Of a DNA stretch of 64,000 bases, positions 52,832-64,000 are shown piece by piece. Within the stretch, counting starts at the first letter, position 1. Each line of letters starts with the position of its first letter. The notes under the pieces are model-generated. The model made no database searches. It saw nothing but the letters and a program-made list of their open reading frames with translations, and was not told where the DNA came from. Both the position numbers and the translations under genes were made by a program. The DNA is from Phytoseiulus persimilis (Eukaryota > Arthropoda > Arachnida > Mesostigmata > Phytoseiidae), in contig CM075101.1 in NCBI GenBank assembly GCA_037576195.1, positions 38,440,001-38,504,000 on the forward strand. The letters run 5' to 3'.

Positions 52832-53464
52832 ATGGGAAAAATTTTGGTGACGCTCCTCGTCGTTTGCCTCCTCGCGCGGACCGCGAAGAGCAAACCAACC
52901 TCGGATTCCAGTGATTCGGATGAATTAGAACGGTCGATGAGGGTCAAATCTCTCCTCCACGAGCTGGATGGGTTGCCAGATAAGGAGCTCCGCGACTTGC
53001 TTCTCCAGCTGAAAGCCTTGCGTAAGCTGCGGATGCAGACATCGACGAGAAATGTCGCCGATGTGCCGGTGGGGCAGCTGACGGAAGAGGAGCTCAAACG
53101 CGTATCGAACTCCGTCACCCCATCTGATCACAAGAAGTCGCGTGAGTATTTTCCGAGCTGAGCTCCTGATTTAGGCTCCATCCCGAGATCGCGATTTCGG
53201 GGAAAACCACTCGAACGCTCAATAATTTTCGCAGATTACATCCCATTAGACATCCCGCACGATTTGATTCGCGTCTCGATACCCAAGACCCTCGAAGCGT
53301 TCGGAGTTCCCAGGCATGGTGGAGGGAACAAAGTTCTGGGAGAAGAACCTCAGGAGGAAGGCGATGAGGGTAAGAGACAAGAGACTTCCATCAGTGTCAA
53401 CGATGAAGGCAGCGATTTGATTGAGGAACTCGAGGGATTCGCCGCGATACTCAACACGCAGTGA
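52832..53464 (+). CDS. Secreted protein of unknown function, two exons
   Basis: Exons 52832-53141 and 53235-53464 join through a good donor (C|GTGAGT) and acceptor (TTTTCGCAG) in matching phase. They give 179 residues. Residues 1-20 are a signal peptide (KILVTLLVVCLLA, cut near KS). The mature part opens with an acidic serine-rich stretch (TSDSSDSDELE). A leucine-rich amphipathic helix (SLLHELDGLPDKELRDLLLQ) follows, then basic pairs, a YIPLDIPHDLIRVSIP segment and an acidic tail (EEPQEEGDEG). It has no cysteines after the signal peptide. No family was recognised. Helical, cysteine-free and dotted with basic residues, it could be a peptide-hormone precursor or a salivary/secretory protein; this is conjecture. 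A candidate AATAAA lies at 53702. Confidence 0.75.
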
Positions 53465-53469
53465 TTGAT

Positions 53470-54520
53470 CTAACGTGGTCAGAACCAATTGAGACGCATG
53501 TTGTCAAAACTTTCCTTCTCGTAACATCGAGAACTCTTCTAGCTTCGTGTGCATATGAGCCACGTTATGATTCGGTCCCAATGAACCGCCCAGGCCATAT
53601 ATTTTTCCTATCGTGAATGTTTCACTGAAAACGTAGTAGAAGCCACAAAGACTGGGATGAATATGTTCAATCGATGATCTAGAAAAGCCCTCAGAACTCT
53701 AAATAAAACCCGACTGACATCTTTGAGCAGTCGAATGATGTTTCTGTCGCCCACCAGTACGAGATATAATATCGAATCGTTTCAAAATTCATCAAAGGTT
53801 TCCCAGAGGGAAGAGTCCCGAGAATAGCTGTCACCATAGCAACTTCGACACTTCCCCACGTTGGAAAGTCGGAGGAAAAATCTCGGATCTCGGAGACGGG
53901 CTCTCTGTCGCGTCTAGGTTGATCCTCCAAAATTGTCAAAAAATCTGACTCACCCGGTACAGAATAAATGCGAAAGCAGTGACGGGAGGGAACTGTTGGA
54001 GTTTAGGGCCCGGGCGAGCAAGCGAAGCGCAAGCTGTCCCTATTTAGCCTCCGTGAGGTCATAGAGCCCCGGGGATGTGCCTTCATCGGGGTCCAAGCCT
54101 GAATATTTCGAGTCGGAGCTCATTGAGGTGATCAAAAGTCGGACTCCAACGAAGGCGAAAGGTCCGGCGAAGACTCATCCCGGGATGAGTTGTTCGGGCG
54201 ACTGGTTATCCGGAGACGAGTTTCCAACAACGAGTTGTACCGTACTGTCTTTAGATTCATCGAGTCAATACATTCGGCCGTCTCCGATCCTGATAGCGAT
54301 GTCAAATTCAGGCCGCGGATCTTCTGCCTTCTGATATGCCTTTGATTTGATACCAGTTCGATCCGTCATGGTCATGAGCGCTTTCGGCCATCGTTTATCC
54401 GGCACGGACTTCACTCCGTTGGAAAATCCCATCTCACTTTTAGCTTCTCTTGCTCTGAGCAGTAGCCAAGCCCGCCTGCCGCAAATCCTTCCGCTGAATT
54501 TGCATTGGGGGATTCTTAGA
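53470..54520. other. Intergenic DNA left of the third LINE
   Basis: Short unmatched frames only. Confidence 0.5.
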
Positions 54521-54529
54521 AAATTATCC

Positions 54530-55130
54530 TGATGATATTTGATTCTCCAGAGTTCCGGACATCAGCGTCACTGCTTTTGCGTATATAAGCGGCGGAAGGG
54601 CTGCAGCCTCTCGTAGGGCCATTTGGACTTCAAGCCTGTTGGATCCCAGAGCCCCTTTCTCGCAGCCGATTGGAGGCTGTTCATGATTCCTCTGACCAGA
54701 TGACCTCCTCATAATCTACGTAGTTCTCAGACTCCGAGACCGTAGTGCGTGTCCCCGGTATTATGTCGATTTGCATTGCTAGAGTCCTCTCCAACCCGAC
54801 TTCAGGAAGATCACCATTGCACTCCTTGTTGGGTAGAACGTGAGCTCCATCTCATCTCCGAACTGAGAAGTAATTATCACAGATTTACCGTTCCCGCGAA
54901 GCTCCTCCCTATCAGGATCAGGTCATCTGCGAACAGGAGTTCGGGAATGTTGGAGTTTTTTTGTCTCCCTGGAATCCCAGAAGTCCGCTCTCTCATTCCC
55001 CCTGTAAACCTGCTTCGAGTGAAGACATATGAAGCGGTAAACCACAGCGCCGTTTCATCGGAGATTGATCGATAGCATCCCGATAGTTCTACTCGAGACT
55101 TTTGGAATGCTTCCAGGAACGGAGTCACCT
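54530..55130 (-). mobile_element. Third LINE fragment (reverse transcriptase)
   Basis: A minus frame at 55128-54877 contains an RT core, GMRERTSGIPGRQ followed by ELLFADDLILIGRSFAG (the xxDD motif intact). Further down, EMELTFYPTR-like, KGALGSNRLEVQMALREAAA and LPPLIYAKAVTLMSG follow in another frame. These match the C-terminal half of the RT region of arthropod LINE ORF2s. It is a short, frameshifted fragment with no endonuclease visible. Confidence 0.75.
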
Positions 55131-55139
55131 GAGTCGGGG

Positions 55140-55890
55140 TGTTTCAGAAGGTGTTTTGAAAGAGAAGAGCTTCTGGAGAATTATATTGTTGCTCACAAAT
55201 GACAGTGGACGATTATTGACTACTTTTCCCATGTTCGCCAACTTTCTCCCGTGTTCCCTGAGCCTCGGCCCTGTTGTCCCCAGTACCTAGCGTGACGACC
55301 CTTTCACCGTCGAGAAGCACCTTTAAACCGCTCAACCAGTCCCTGGATCGGGAAGTCGATTCCTGGAGATCGTGTCGCCATCGTTCGACGCCAACGCATT
55401 CGATGAGTAGCACTCACTCGAGCTCCTTCTAGTTGCGATCCTGAATCCCGAAGCAGGAAGTCTGGGACAGAGAAAACACGGAGCGTGTCGCGGCCACTCA
55501 GCCTGAACGTGGTATGAATAGTTCATTCGATATGGCTGCTTCTATGGTTACATTCCGACTCCGTCATACCTTGGAAATAGAGATGCCCCAGTGATGGTCC
55601 GGGCGCCACCGCAACAATCTTTCCCGGCTCTCATCGGCCCTCCGCTATTGGATATCCGAACCTGTCCCGCAAGGGTTCACTTCAACGTCGATGTCAGCCG
55701 CCGACAAGCTGACCCATCGCATGGTCATTCTAGTTGAGAATCGTCATCGAATAAATTCTTCACAAACAAGTGCTCATCCTTGGTCGTGTGAAATACCGTA
55801 TTTCCGATGGGAAACCCGTAAAAAAGGGGCGAGTGCGAATCTCTCGGGCGACATCCTCAATGGATGCCTAGTGGAGCCCAGGTGTCTGAG
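55140..55890. other. Intergenic DNA right of the third LINE
   Basis: Frames of 88 codons or fewer, no matches. The right part may belong to the hAT element whose end lies at 55935. Confidence 0.45.
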
Positions 55891-56275
55891 TTATTGTCAA
55901 GTGGGGCCTGGGCTAAAAAAGTTTGAGAACCACTCCTCTTGGAAGATCGACGGTTAAGATATGAACATTGAAGTCGGTATGACTAGGAGTGGTCATTATC
56001 GGGAACTGCAACAAATCCATGCTCCACACTTTTTTTTTCTGTGAGGTGTGTGAGATCGGCTCTCGACCCCTGGGGGTCGACAGCCGATCACTCATCTGGA
56101 GTGATTCACGACCTCGAATATCGCCTCAAGGAATCGATAGCCGTCGATGAAGCCCCACTTGTTGAAAGCGACCATTTCGAGAACCGCTGCAATGAGCTTC
56201 AACGAGGTCGCTCAGGCGGTCGACCCCCTAGGGTTCGATGAGGCAGGCAGGAAGTTCGAGAAGCACTGCTCTAGA
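55891..56275. repeat. Cluster of hAT-type right ends
   Basis: Three related termini occur in the same orientation. They are AAGTTTGAGAACCACTC (ending about 55935), ATTTCGAGAACCGCTGC (about 56190) and AAGTTCGAGAAGCACTGC (about 56265). Read on minus they resemble CAGTGGTTCTCAAAC, a common hAT end. Subterminal GACCCCTGGGGGTCGAC and GACCCCCTAGGG words fit the same group. Left partners were not found, so copies are nested or truncated. Confidence 0.5.
56054..56089. repeat. 36-bp near-perfect hairpin
   Basis: The arms GATCGGCT...AGCCGATC enclose CGACCCC TG GGGGTCG, giving an almost perfect palindrome within the hAT-end cluster. Confidence 0.75.
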
Positions 56276-56744
56276 CAGTCGGGGACATGCTGAAAGTTGT
56301 AACGGAGACTGAATGAAGGTGCTTCTACCTATTCGTTCGTCTCCATCACTGTGCTCTTTTCGAACCGACTCTTCCCCACCGAGACCCGAAACCTCGTTCG
56401 CGATCGTGACTTGAAAAATGACGATCGCTGACGAACAACAATCAATTCGATCACTCATGCAAATTCAAGACCTTCTCCTCCCACTTTTTCCGATTGGTTA
56501 GCTTCGAAAACTCGAAACAACGATTTCGCTGAGCCAAAATTAGACCGCGGTCTGGAACGATTTATCTATACAGTGAGAGCTCTTCAAAACCGGACCCGTG
56601 ATTCGTATCCTAACAGGAGGGATTTTGCGGAAGGGAACCTGCTCGAGCCATCAGATACCCTGAGTTAACTCATGATATAAATCCATTCCATCCTGAAGAT
56701 CGGATCGTCTCACACGAAATCACAAAATAAGTTCTCTCGGAGAG

Positions 56745-57155
56745 ATGCGTAAGCCAGCGAACAGTCGCGCGGAGCAGAAGAAGCGCCGCCACGCAATTAT
56801 CGCAGGTTTGGATGCAGGCCGCACACCTCGACAAATCATCAGATTCTTCCGGTTCCCGGCCTCAACAGTATATCGTATCACGCGGGAGTACCATGAAAAT
56901 CAAGACGAGGGAGAAAACCCACATCCAGATGCGAACATCGACAACGAAGAAAGCCCGGAGAAGACTGACGATGCGTGAAGAGTTTCGGAAACGGAACTCC
57001 AGGTGCCGCGAGCTCGCCAGAGAGATTCGGTTCCTGTTCTCGGGCTCCAAAATCGGTGGACGTCATGCGTCCCGAGACGAAAAAAATCTGGTTTCAAGAT
57101 CACGTCTTAATTTGGACGGCAATCACACCCGCCTCGGTTTGAACTGCTTGGTTTG
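56745..57155 (+). pseudogene. Tc1/mariner-like transposase N-terminal fragment
   Basis: The frame from 56745 gives RAEQKKRRHAIIAGLDAGRT followed by PRQIIRFFRFPASTVYRITR, a helix-turn-helix resembling the DNA-binding N-terminus of mariner/Tc1 transposases. An acidic linker and a stop at 56976 follow. Short matching-looking pieces continue in other frames to about 57155. No DDD/E catalytic motif was found. A possible TA-flanked end (CAGTGAGAGCTCTTC, about 56571) lies upstream with no identified partner. Confidence 0.5.
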
Positions 57156-57159
57156 ATCT

Positions 57160-60100
57160 AGGTTCGAAGTGTATAAAACTCTGTACTGATTTGACTGGCG
57201 ATGCACGTCTCTTAACATATTACACGGCCCATCAGTGATCCTGATGCTTCAGGAGGTTGAGCACCACTGCAGGAAGAATACCGCAGTCATAAATGTGGAA
57301 AGAGAATCCGAAATTGCAAAATCTGAGTCGCCGTTCAAGTTTAGAGACCCTGTCCCCAAGGCTTCAATTTCGTGTCTTCCTACTCGAGATTCCTGAACCT
57401 TGAGGGCTCAATCGCACAAATCGACTGGCTATGGTCTACAGGAGAGAATGCAGGACGGGCTGGGAAAGAAATGCTGAGCGTTCTCGTGCACGAGCTGATA
57501 TCGTAGGAGTAGGGACAGGAGTTGATCAGTTCGCACTCGTTTCAGTGGATTTGTGTATGTAACTGGTCAAGTTCGCGGATCTTTCAGCATCATTCACTGC
57601 AATTCGGAGAAATATCAGGCATTCAGTTTTTTCCGCGGTGGTCAAATTTCTTGACTGATTTTCAACGTATCGTTGTCACTGTACAACGCTTCCGGATGAA
57701 AAAAACGAAGTTGTGCGTGAATATTTTCTGAATGATTGAGCCCGGGCGGGATAAGAATCTCGGGACTCGAAATGTGTTACTGGCGCAAAATCTGAGCTAC
57801 GATGAACGTAGCAGGCGGTATGGAAAATATATATACCTCGTTTGCAATCACTCGAGCCAGATTCTGATAGTCTTCTCGAGTCGTCACAAGAATTCCAAGA
57901 GTATCCACTTGAAATTTCGTCACTTCCTGACGCATCCCGTCGAGCTTCCCAGAGCACGTACATGGTGTGTCCAATCTGAGTTGTTTCGTGTCTTTGAGAA
58001 CGGAGCCCGAATAGTTGACCGGTTATGATACCCATTCATGTCCTCTCGAGTCGACATAACGATCTGACCAGTTTCATGTGTCCAACTGTTCATGTGAGTT
58101 CAGCCAGGTTTGATGAGTGCTCCGACGGCCAGAGCGACCCGCCGACGCAGAAACAGTACTTTCCTCCCAGTTCTTCCCGGCTCAGGAATCGCTTCTATTC
58201 GGGAGCGGATGCTCGCAGGAATATGTCCCTATTTGGGTCTACGAACTGAGATGGGACATTATAAATCGAAGCGGCAAGGAATAGTTTTCGAAATGGGTTC
58301 CCATACCTGATCATCACCATTATCTTGATTGATTGGTTTATTAACCATTTCTTGTCCATACACCGTATTCTCTCTAATATGAAAGCTCCCTGCAGTAGAA
58401 GTGCACACATTTGGGGGCTGAAACAAGAGAAGTGTTCCCTCCAGTTTAAGTGAATCCCGTCTTGCGGGCCTGCTTCATAAACACGCATTAGAATGTCGCA
58501 GACAGCGCAGAGACCTATGCGAAGGAGAATCCGTCAGTATTACGAAGAATGGATCGTTCGTGGTGACAAACCGCTGACAAGACGAGAGAGTCCCGCTCAT
58601 GGAGGTCTACTTGAACTGGATCGCGAGCTCCTGGGAAGAACTCGGGTAGGACCTGACTTTCTTTCGAAATCCACGGTATATGAGGCGACCGTGACAGTTC
58701 CGGGAATGACCAGATACTGTGCTTCCGAGGTGACGGTGGATCATTTTCCGGGTCAAGACGGGTGTTCAAGGCTCGTGCGTCGTCTCGGGGGGTCTGTTAT
58801 ACGTTGGCTTCATTGTGGGCGGGAGTCAGGGACCTCATATGCGGGAGCGAGTATACCCTGCTAGTTGGAACTGTTAGTCGTTGATCTGACAGGTGCGTGA
58901 TACGTGTTGTTTCGTTGCTCTCATTTGATGCCCGCATAGTACACATTAACCATCACCTCCTCCGAATTTCGCTCCGAAAGAGTTGGCGTTCAGGTGTCTA
59001 GCTTTGGTAATCTATGTCTGGACATTTGTCCGATTCCGGTGAAGTATAGTATTTTACTCTTGGCTTCTCTACTTTCGCATGAGCACCCCCCCCCTCTCCA
59101 GTTTCCTTTTATGAACTACTTTGCTATATTGAAGGATGGCTGGCATAGTGCCCATTTGCCTGCCTCACGGTGGGATGTTTCCATCCTCTTGCCTGTGTCG
59201 CCTGATGCTACCAGGACTGAGCAGGGTCAGCTGCTTCCATGTCGGGATTTCAGCTAACCCAATCCTCGATCCTCCTCATTCACATGATAATCATGACACT
59301 CGCATCGCAAGGAATCAGGAAAAAACCAAACGTCAGAAGAGAGTTGGAGGGAAAATAGTAACTTGGACCTGTTCCTTCCCCGACGTCCTCTCCAAGAGCC
59401 ACACATTTCATACGAACGCAAACCTACTTCCGAAGAAACTTCCTGAAAGAGTTCTAAATTTTACTTCCAACTTGCTCCACCGCCTAACCCGTTGATTGAC
59501 AGCAATGGGAACGAGATCCTGTGCGGCCACGGAGAAAATGCATTTGTTGGATCGGGCAGTGCAAAGCCTGAGTTGGGATCAGATTGAGAACTTGTGAGAA
59601 AAATCAATTACTTCTCCCGAAGACTCGACGATTTTGAGCGCAAGAAGTGTTGGAGAGCAGTTAATTTCGGGGTGACAATGGGTCTTATTGCCGATCGAAC
59701 CAAGAGCTTCCACCCACAGCGCTAGGGGCAAGCCCCCCCCCCCCCCCCCCCCCCATCCACCCCCTGAAAATCTTCGACCATCTTGGGATGGAAACATTAT
59801 ATTCGACTTCGATGGATCAATGTATACTGCGAAGATTCAGTATTATTAGGAAGACCCTCACCGGTTCGAAAACCATGTTGATTGCGTCATGAGAAGCTGG
59901 TGATGGTATCATCATTTGATATTATTTCCATTGGTCACCATCATCATATCCTTGCCTCTCGAAATGGAAGACTGGGTACTTCCTTATTCCGCCCGAGTAT
60001 CGGAAGGCTTTATTGAGCCAAAAATCTCTCAAACTTGCGCGCCTCCTTTCGCGGCTTGCTTAGCTCCGCCTCCGTGGTCTGCTTTCCCCCGGATCCGTCT

Positions 60101-60290
60101 GCTCGTAACCGACAGATATCAAAACTCTTGGCCGAGACTCTCGCGCAGTGTTTCCTCTGGAAAACCGATCCAGAAAGTGTTCGAAAACCTGCTCTCGTTT
60201 GAAGAGAGTAGAGACGGTTGTTTCCAAATTCATCAGTATTTCACGTCCGCTTCATCCTGGCGAGAACCGCGTGCCAGAGATCTTCATCAG
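57160..60290. other. Intergenic DNA between the mariner fragment and ANKMY2
   Basis: There is a 123-codon plus frame (58493-58864) and an exon-like minus segment (57950-57850), both unmatched. A 22-base C run lies at 59733-59754. No supported gene. Confidence 0.45.
59733..59754 (+). repeat. Poly-C tract, 22 bases
   Basis: An uninterrupted run of 22 cytosines, the longest homopolymer noticed in the window. Its length in the assembly may be unreliable. Confidence 0.9.
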
Positions 60291-60489
60291 AAGCCAGGTG
60301 AGTTCCGGATCACTGAATTGGTTTCGGCACGAAATCGAGTCTCTCAACTCAGTGGACCATGCGGAGTTCTTTATTGTTTTGAGCATTTTTCTGGGGTGAA
60401 TTCGTTCCTCCAGGGGGATGTGCGTTGACTTCATTCTTTCGACTCTTCATCCAGCAATACAGGCAAATAGATCCTCCAGAGTCGCAATA

Positions 60490-62337
60490 ATGTCTCTGAA
60501 TAGTCTCTGTCAAGAGAAGAATCCTGATTTGGAGAAGATCAAGCAACTATTGGCGGAAAGTGAGTTCCACTGCTTAATATCACTGAACAGCCTCAGCCAT
60601 TCAGGCTCTCTGGGAGGTCATCGAATCTTAATTTTTGTCTCTGACGCTGACACCTGTTCATCCGAAGGTGATGACAAGACGCTCGAAGAACTTGACTCTC
60701 ACGGGGTGACGCCTCTGCAGCAAGCTGCGTTCCGAGGTAATGCCGAACTTGTTAGACTCCTTCTCGAACACGGTGCAGACGTGAACACTTCGAACCACTC
60801 GGAAGGTAAGATCGTTGGATCAGAAACCTTCAGCATTGGATGTATTGAACAGAGAGCACGTTGTGTGCGACACGCATCGCTTGCTGACTCGGGTGCTTCA
60901 TTGCAGGATACACCACACTCATGTTCGGGGCCTTGTCTGGCAACCTTGAAGTGGTCAGAACTCTTTTGGATGCTGGAGCAAAAACAACACCAGTGAACAA
61001 GGTTACTGTCACCGCTTTAGGGCGAGCATTCTCGGGAAGCGAGCGTCCTGCTTCCTTTTGCAATTAACATCCATCGGTCGCGACTCCCTTCCAGGTGAAC
61101 AGGACGGCGGCGGAGATGGCGGCGTTCGTGGGCCTCAAGGATGTAGTGACCGTCATCAAAGGCTTCGTGCCACGTTCTGATATCGAACGATTCTCGAAAC
61201 CACAAGGTTGAAGTTTTTTCTGTGATTTACGTGAACTCTGTGCCTCGATGCCTCCCAATATGCCATCGGTGTCGATAGATTGCTTGGAATTATTCATCAA
61301 TGACTGGCTTCTTGTTTTCAGGTATTGCTGAAGAACCGCGGCTCACACTGGATGAAGTCGATCCGTTGCGCTCATTGATTTTGGAGATGAACATCCATCC
61401 CGTCAAAGTAGTATTGCGATTGCGCGGAACCACTCTCATGAGTGGGAAGGTCTGTTGCAAACTGAGAAGCTGATCAACTTGATCTTCCACGATTCCCCCT
61501 GGCTTTGAGAGCACCTTTCAGTCCCCTTCACAATCAGGAGCTTATCTGAACGACTGAATCTTTCTTACAGGTAGCTTCTGTTTTGAAATCCCTGAGTGAT
61601 ACCTACTTTTCTACCCACTGTAATGAATGGCTGTCGGGCAAGCTGCACATTCTCAAGTGTATTGTGGAACATGTCAGTGACGTTGATCCGGACCTTGTCC
61701 TGAAACATTGGATGAAGCCGCGCTTAGCGGACGGTTTCAAGGTTTGCCAATTTTCGATTCTCGTGGCAGGACCAGTATTTTGCAGGCTCTCTGAGACATC
61801 GTCCGGAAGATTCTCACTCTTCCACTCGTTGTTGACAGTTGAATATGGATGACTTCATGCGGGGCTGCGTTCGAAGTTACTCCTTCCATGAAAGTTCGGT
61901 GTTCCGTCAAATGGTGATGACGCTTGCCCATACCCCACAAACCGCTCCCGTCACGGATGATGGAGCCGTGGCTATTTGTCTTGGTGAGCTTCCATAAAGT
62001 TGAGCCCCAAGAACAGTATCTTCCGCAAAACGATATCAGTAGCCTAGATATATGATTTCTCGTTTCCAGGGGCTAGGAGTAGTGGGTCTTGCAACGCTTG
62101 TTGGGAGCCGGAAGCTGAGAACCGTTGCTCAGCCTGCAAAGTACGTCCAGAGTGAGACTCTCAGTGAGAGTCGAAAGGACATGTCCTCAATCTTCGATGA
62201 TCATGAAATGTAATACCTGTGACGTTTTTCAGGCGGTTACGTACTGCAACAAAGAGTGTCAAAAACTGGATTGGCCCTCTCATAAACGGCTTTGTGCGGC
62301 ACTGAAGCAGCAAAGAGAAGCTGGTGACTGCGATTGA
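60490..62337 (+). CDS. ANKMY2: Ankyrin repeat and MYND domain protein 2
   Basis: Homologue of ANKMY2, a cytosolic and ciliary-signalling protein reported in vertebrates to act in Hedgehog regulation and to bind FKBP38. Coding exons are 60490-60559, 60668-60805, 60907-61001, 61095-61206, 61322-61449, 61571-61741, 61839-61983, 62070-62140 and 62233-62337. They total 1035 nt (344 residues; human 441, with a longer tail), and all phases agree. Ankyrin repeats are GVTPLQQAAFRGNAELVRLL, EHGADVNTSNHSEG, YTTLMFGALSGNLEVVRTLL and NRTAAEMAAFVGLKDVV. A middle region (MNIHPVKVVLRLRG) matches the family. The MYND zinc finger is split over exons 8-9: CNACWEPEAENRCSACK, then AVTYCNKECQKLDWPSHKRLC. A donor at 60299 (CCAG|GTGAGT) and an acceptor before 60456 suggest a 5' UTR intron. 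Introns are 92-129 nt. Confidence 0.96.
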
Positions 62338-62428
62338 GCCCGCACTGCTGAGGGGGTTTGACACGAAGCCATATCTGTATTTAAACGAGAGCGGGTCGGA
62401 GTCCTCCCTCACAGACTGGATTCCAAAC

Positions 62429-62434
62429 AATAAA
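62429..62434 (+). terminator. Poly(A) signal of ANKMY2
   Basis: AATAAA is 92 nt after the ANKMY2 stop codon. Confidence 0.65.
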
Positions 62435-62439
62435 CTGAT

Positions 62440-63298
62440 GTCAATTCCCAATTAGTTCATTCACTGGATTGCCATGAGCCGTCAAGGGTTGCAGCTTCCT
62501 AGTTAACTTCCCAAAAACTATGGGGTAAGGGATTCCGAGGATTGACCGTGTTTTGTTACATGAGGACTCGAACTTCCAGTTTGAAGGGGTCCCGTGGGAG
62601 GGACTCTAAGTCACGATCCAGGATCCGGTGGTTATGCGGCAGCAACTCTACTGCGACCTGCCTTCCCTGTTCCGATCCTGTTGACAGCAACTGACTTGAG
62701 ATCGAATCCTCATGGGACTGACGATCGCAACCGCTCCGGTTTCTAGAGTCAGCTACCTGAGAAAGACTGAATCGTCGGGGGTTCTGGATTCAAAAGCATT
62801 TTCGAAGCCGGGAACAGGGCCGAGGTTCACAAGAGAATTTTTCTCTCGAGAGCCCATACACGAGTATGCTTTCGCTTTTATTACCACTTCAAAGACTACA
62901 TCACGTGGGAAATCACTTCTCCTTTGGAGCCTCCGATGCGGGCTGAGATTGCGCAATTTCAGTTTTTGGTACGTCCTGAACTGCTCCGAGCTGTTGAACC
63001 TGAGAACGAGTGGGGAGAGTTGCTTCGGTTAAACGTCGCGCTGTACTGAAAATACTCCCTCGAGGCCAGACATGCCTCCTACAACACATGATCATATCTC
63101 TCCCTCCGCATGATCACCTTCGACGAGACCCACGACGCTGCGCTGACACTGTGTTGTGGCAATTCGTCGACGAACGAAAACACCGAACGCACACCGTTAT
63201 TCCAAGAGTCAGCCCATTGGATCCGCAGAGCTTCGGCACTCGGGATCATCATCTTGTAATACTTGATTCTGCAATTTGTATTGAAGCACGGTTACTCC
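62440..63298. other. Intergenic DNA right of ANKMY2
   Basis: Frames of 111 codons or fewer, unmatched. The right part could belong to the neighbouring LTR-element fossil. Confidence 0.4.
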
Positions 63299-63610
63299 CT
63301 ATCGACGTCGAAGGACGACAGACCAGGGATTCTTGGGCCAGCTGACTTCTACAAAGAACCGAATCCTGTGCATTAACCTGTCACTGGAGTCGCATTTGCT
63401 GTTGATGTAGTCAATTGTCGTTCTATTGTCACCCCAAACATCGGCTTTCACCAAGGTGTAGGCGGTTCCGCAGAACAGCACCACTTTCGTACCCTGCCAA
63501 ATGATTGCCATCTGTAAGAAAAAATCTTCAGACTCAGTGGAGTGTCGTGCTAGTTTTGAGACACCACGGTCAAGCTTTCCACGACATTTTGATTCCCCGT
63601 TCGGACACAC
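63299..63610 (-). mobile_element. Pao/BEL-like LTR retroelement fossil, small fragment
   Basis: A minus frame has a VWGDNRTTIDYINS block that resembles the RNase H-like region of Pao/BEL polyproteins (VWSDSxTTxxYL type). No LTRs, protease, integrase or capsid parts were identified nearby. It is a broken, isolated fragment, and the family call is tentative. Age cannot be judged without a consensus. Confidence 0.4.
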
Positions 63611-64000
63611 ATCTCAATGCTCCTCCAACAGCAGGATGAAAGGCAGTCTCTTATGCTCTTGCCCTACTCTTCAACTCCGAAAAACACAGAAATCAACCTC
63701 CGATGTTGATCAGAGCAGAAACTCGACCGGCGACCTCCGGGTAGCCTCACTAAAAGCTGAGCGGTGTAAGCGCGGCGGCAGCTCGAAACATGGCGGTCTC
63801 GGCACCGCGCAGGAGTCGGTTATTTTCAGGCGAAAACAGAAGGATGGTTATTGAGATTGACTTGGAGGGCCATCCTTGATTCAAACTCCGAGGATACTTG
63901 TTCTCGGAATTCCGTTGCATGATGAAGTCTAAGGACCACGCAATGGGGACAGCTGAAAGCAGCGACCGCTCACGGCCATGTTCACGTTCAAGATCGCACA

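Noticed and set aside
57777-57974. Exon-like minus segment with AG/GT borders (EVTKFQVDTLGILV...)
   Set aside because: No upstream or downstream exon in phase; the next acceptor gives an immediate stop, and no family match.
58493-58864. 123-codon plus frame
   Set aside because: No homology, no promoter or splice support, and residue order without domain features.

Overview
The window is eukaryotic nuclear DNA. It contains short spliced host genes with GT-AG introns, separated by degraded transposable elements. The protein set (drk/GRB2, STIM, AIP, AAMP, gamma-glutamyl hydrolase, SDHAF2, SRA1, ANKMY2) is generally metazoan. The 212-residue drk, the STIM layout, the LINE types and a defensin-like peptide point to an arthropod. 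Compact genes, many introns of only 70-250 nt and DNA rich in TCGA-type words would suit a parasitiform (mesostigmatan) mite. That placement is inference; no marker here fixes the species.

Layout. At 1-2075 lies a decayed Helitron Rep/helicase fragment split by a 739-bp foldback element with arms of about 330 bp. From 2.1 to 6.5 kb there are only transposon ends and unassigned DNA. A one-exon secreted six-cysteine peptide gene with diapausin-like spacing is at 6581-6820, with its own TATA box and poly(A) signal. AAMP (minus, six exons) is at 12385-10666 and gamma-glutamyl hydrolase (minus, intronless) at 16967-16041. A LINE on minus (about 18.5-19.8 kb) and a second LINE on plus (about 20.7-21.9 kb, interrupted by an hAT-like end) follow. 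AIP (minus, five exons, one probable GC-AG intron) and SDHAF2 (plus, one exon) are head to head about 290 bp apart. An hAT element with long composite inverted repeats is at 25.4-27.6 kb.

The centre holds two signalling genes. drk/GRB2 (plus, 29905-35896) is an SH3-SH2-SH3 adaptor linking receptor tyrosine kinases to Ras. STIM (minus, 49040-39387, 12 coding exons) is the ER calcium sensor of store-operated calcium entry, with two predicted C-termini that are both rich in basic residues. Next come SRA1 (plus, 5' exon not found), a two-exon secreted protein gene (plus, 52832-53464), a third LINE fragment, a cluster of hAT ends, a Tc1/mariner-like fragment and ANKMY2 (plus, nine coding exons, 60490-62337). 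A Pao-like LTR retroelement fossil lies near the right edge.

These host genes do not form one pathway; each is an independent housekeeping, signalling or secretory gene. For all multi-exon models except SRA1, exon lengths and phases add up to an uninterrupted reading frame, which is the main support for the coordinates. Most remaining open frames look like antisense shadows or chance frames. No CRISPR array, rRNA or credible functional tRNA was seen.
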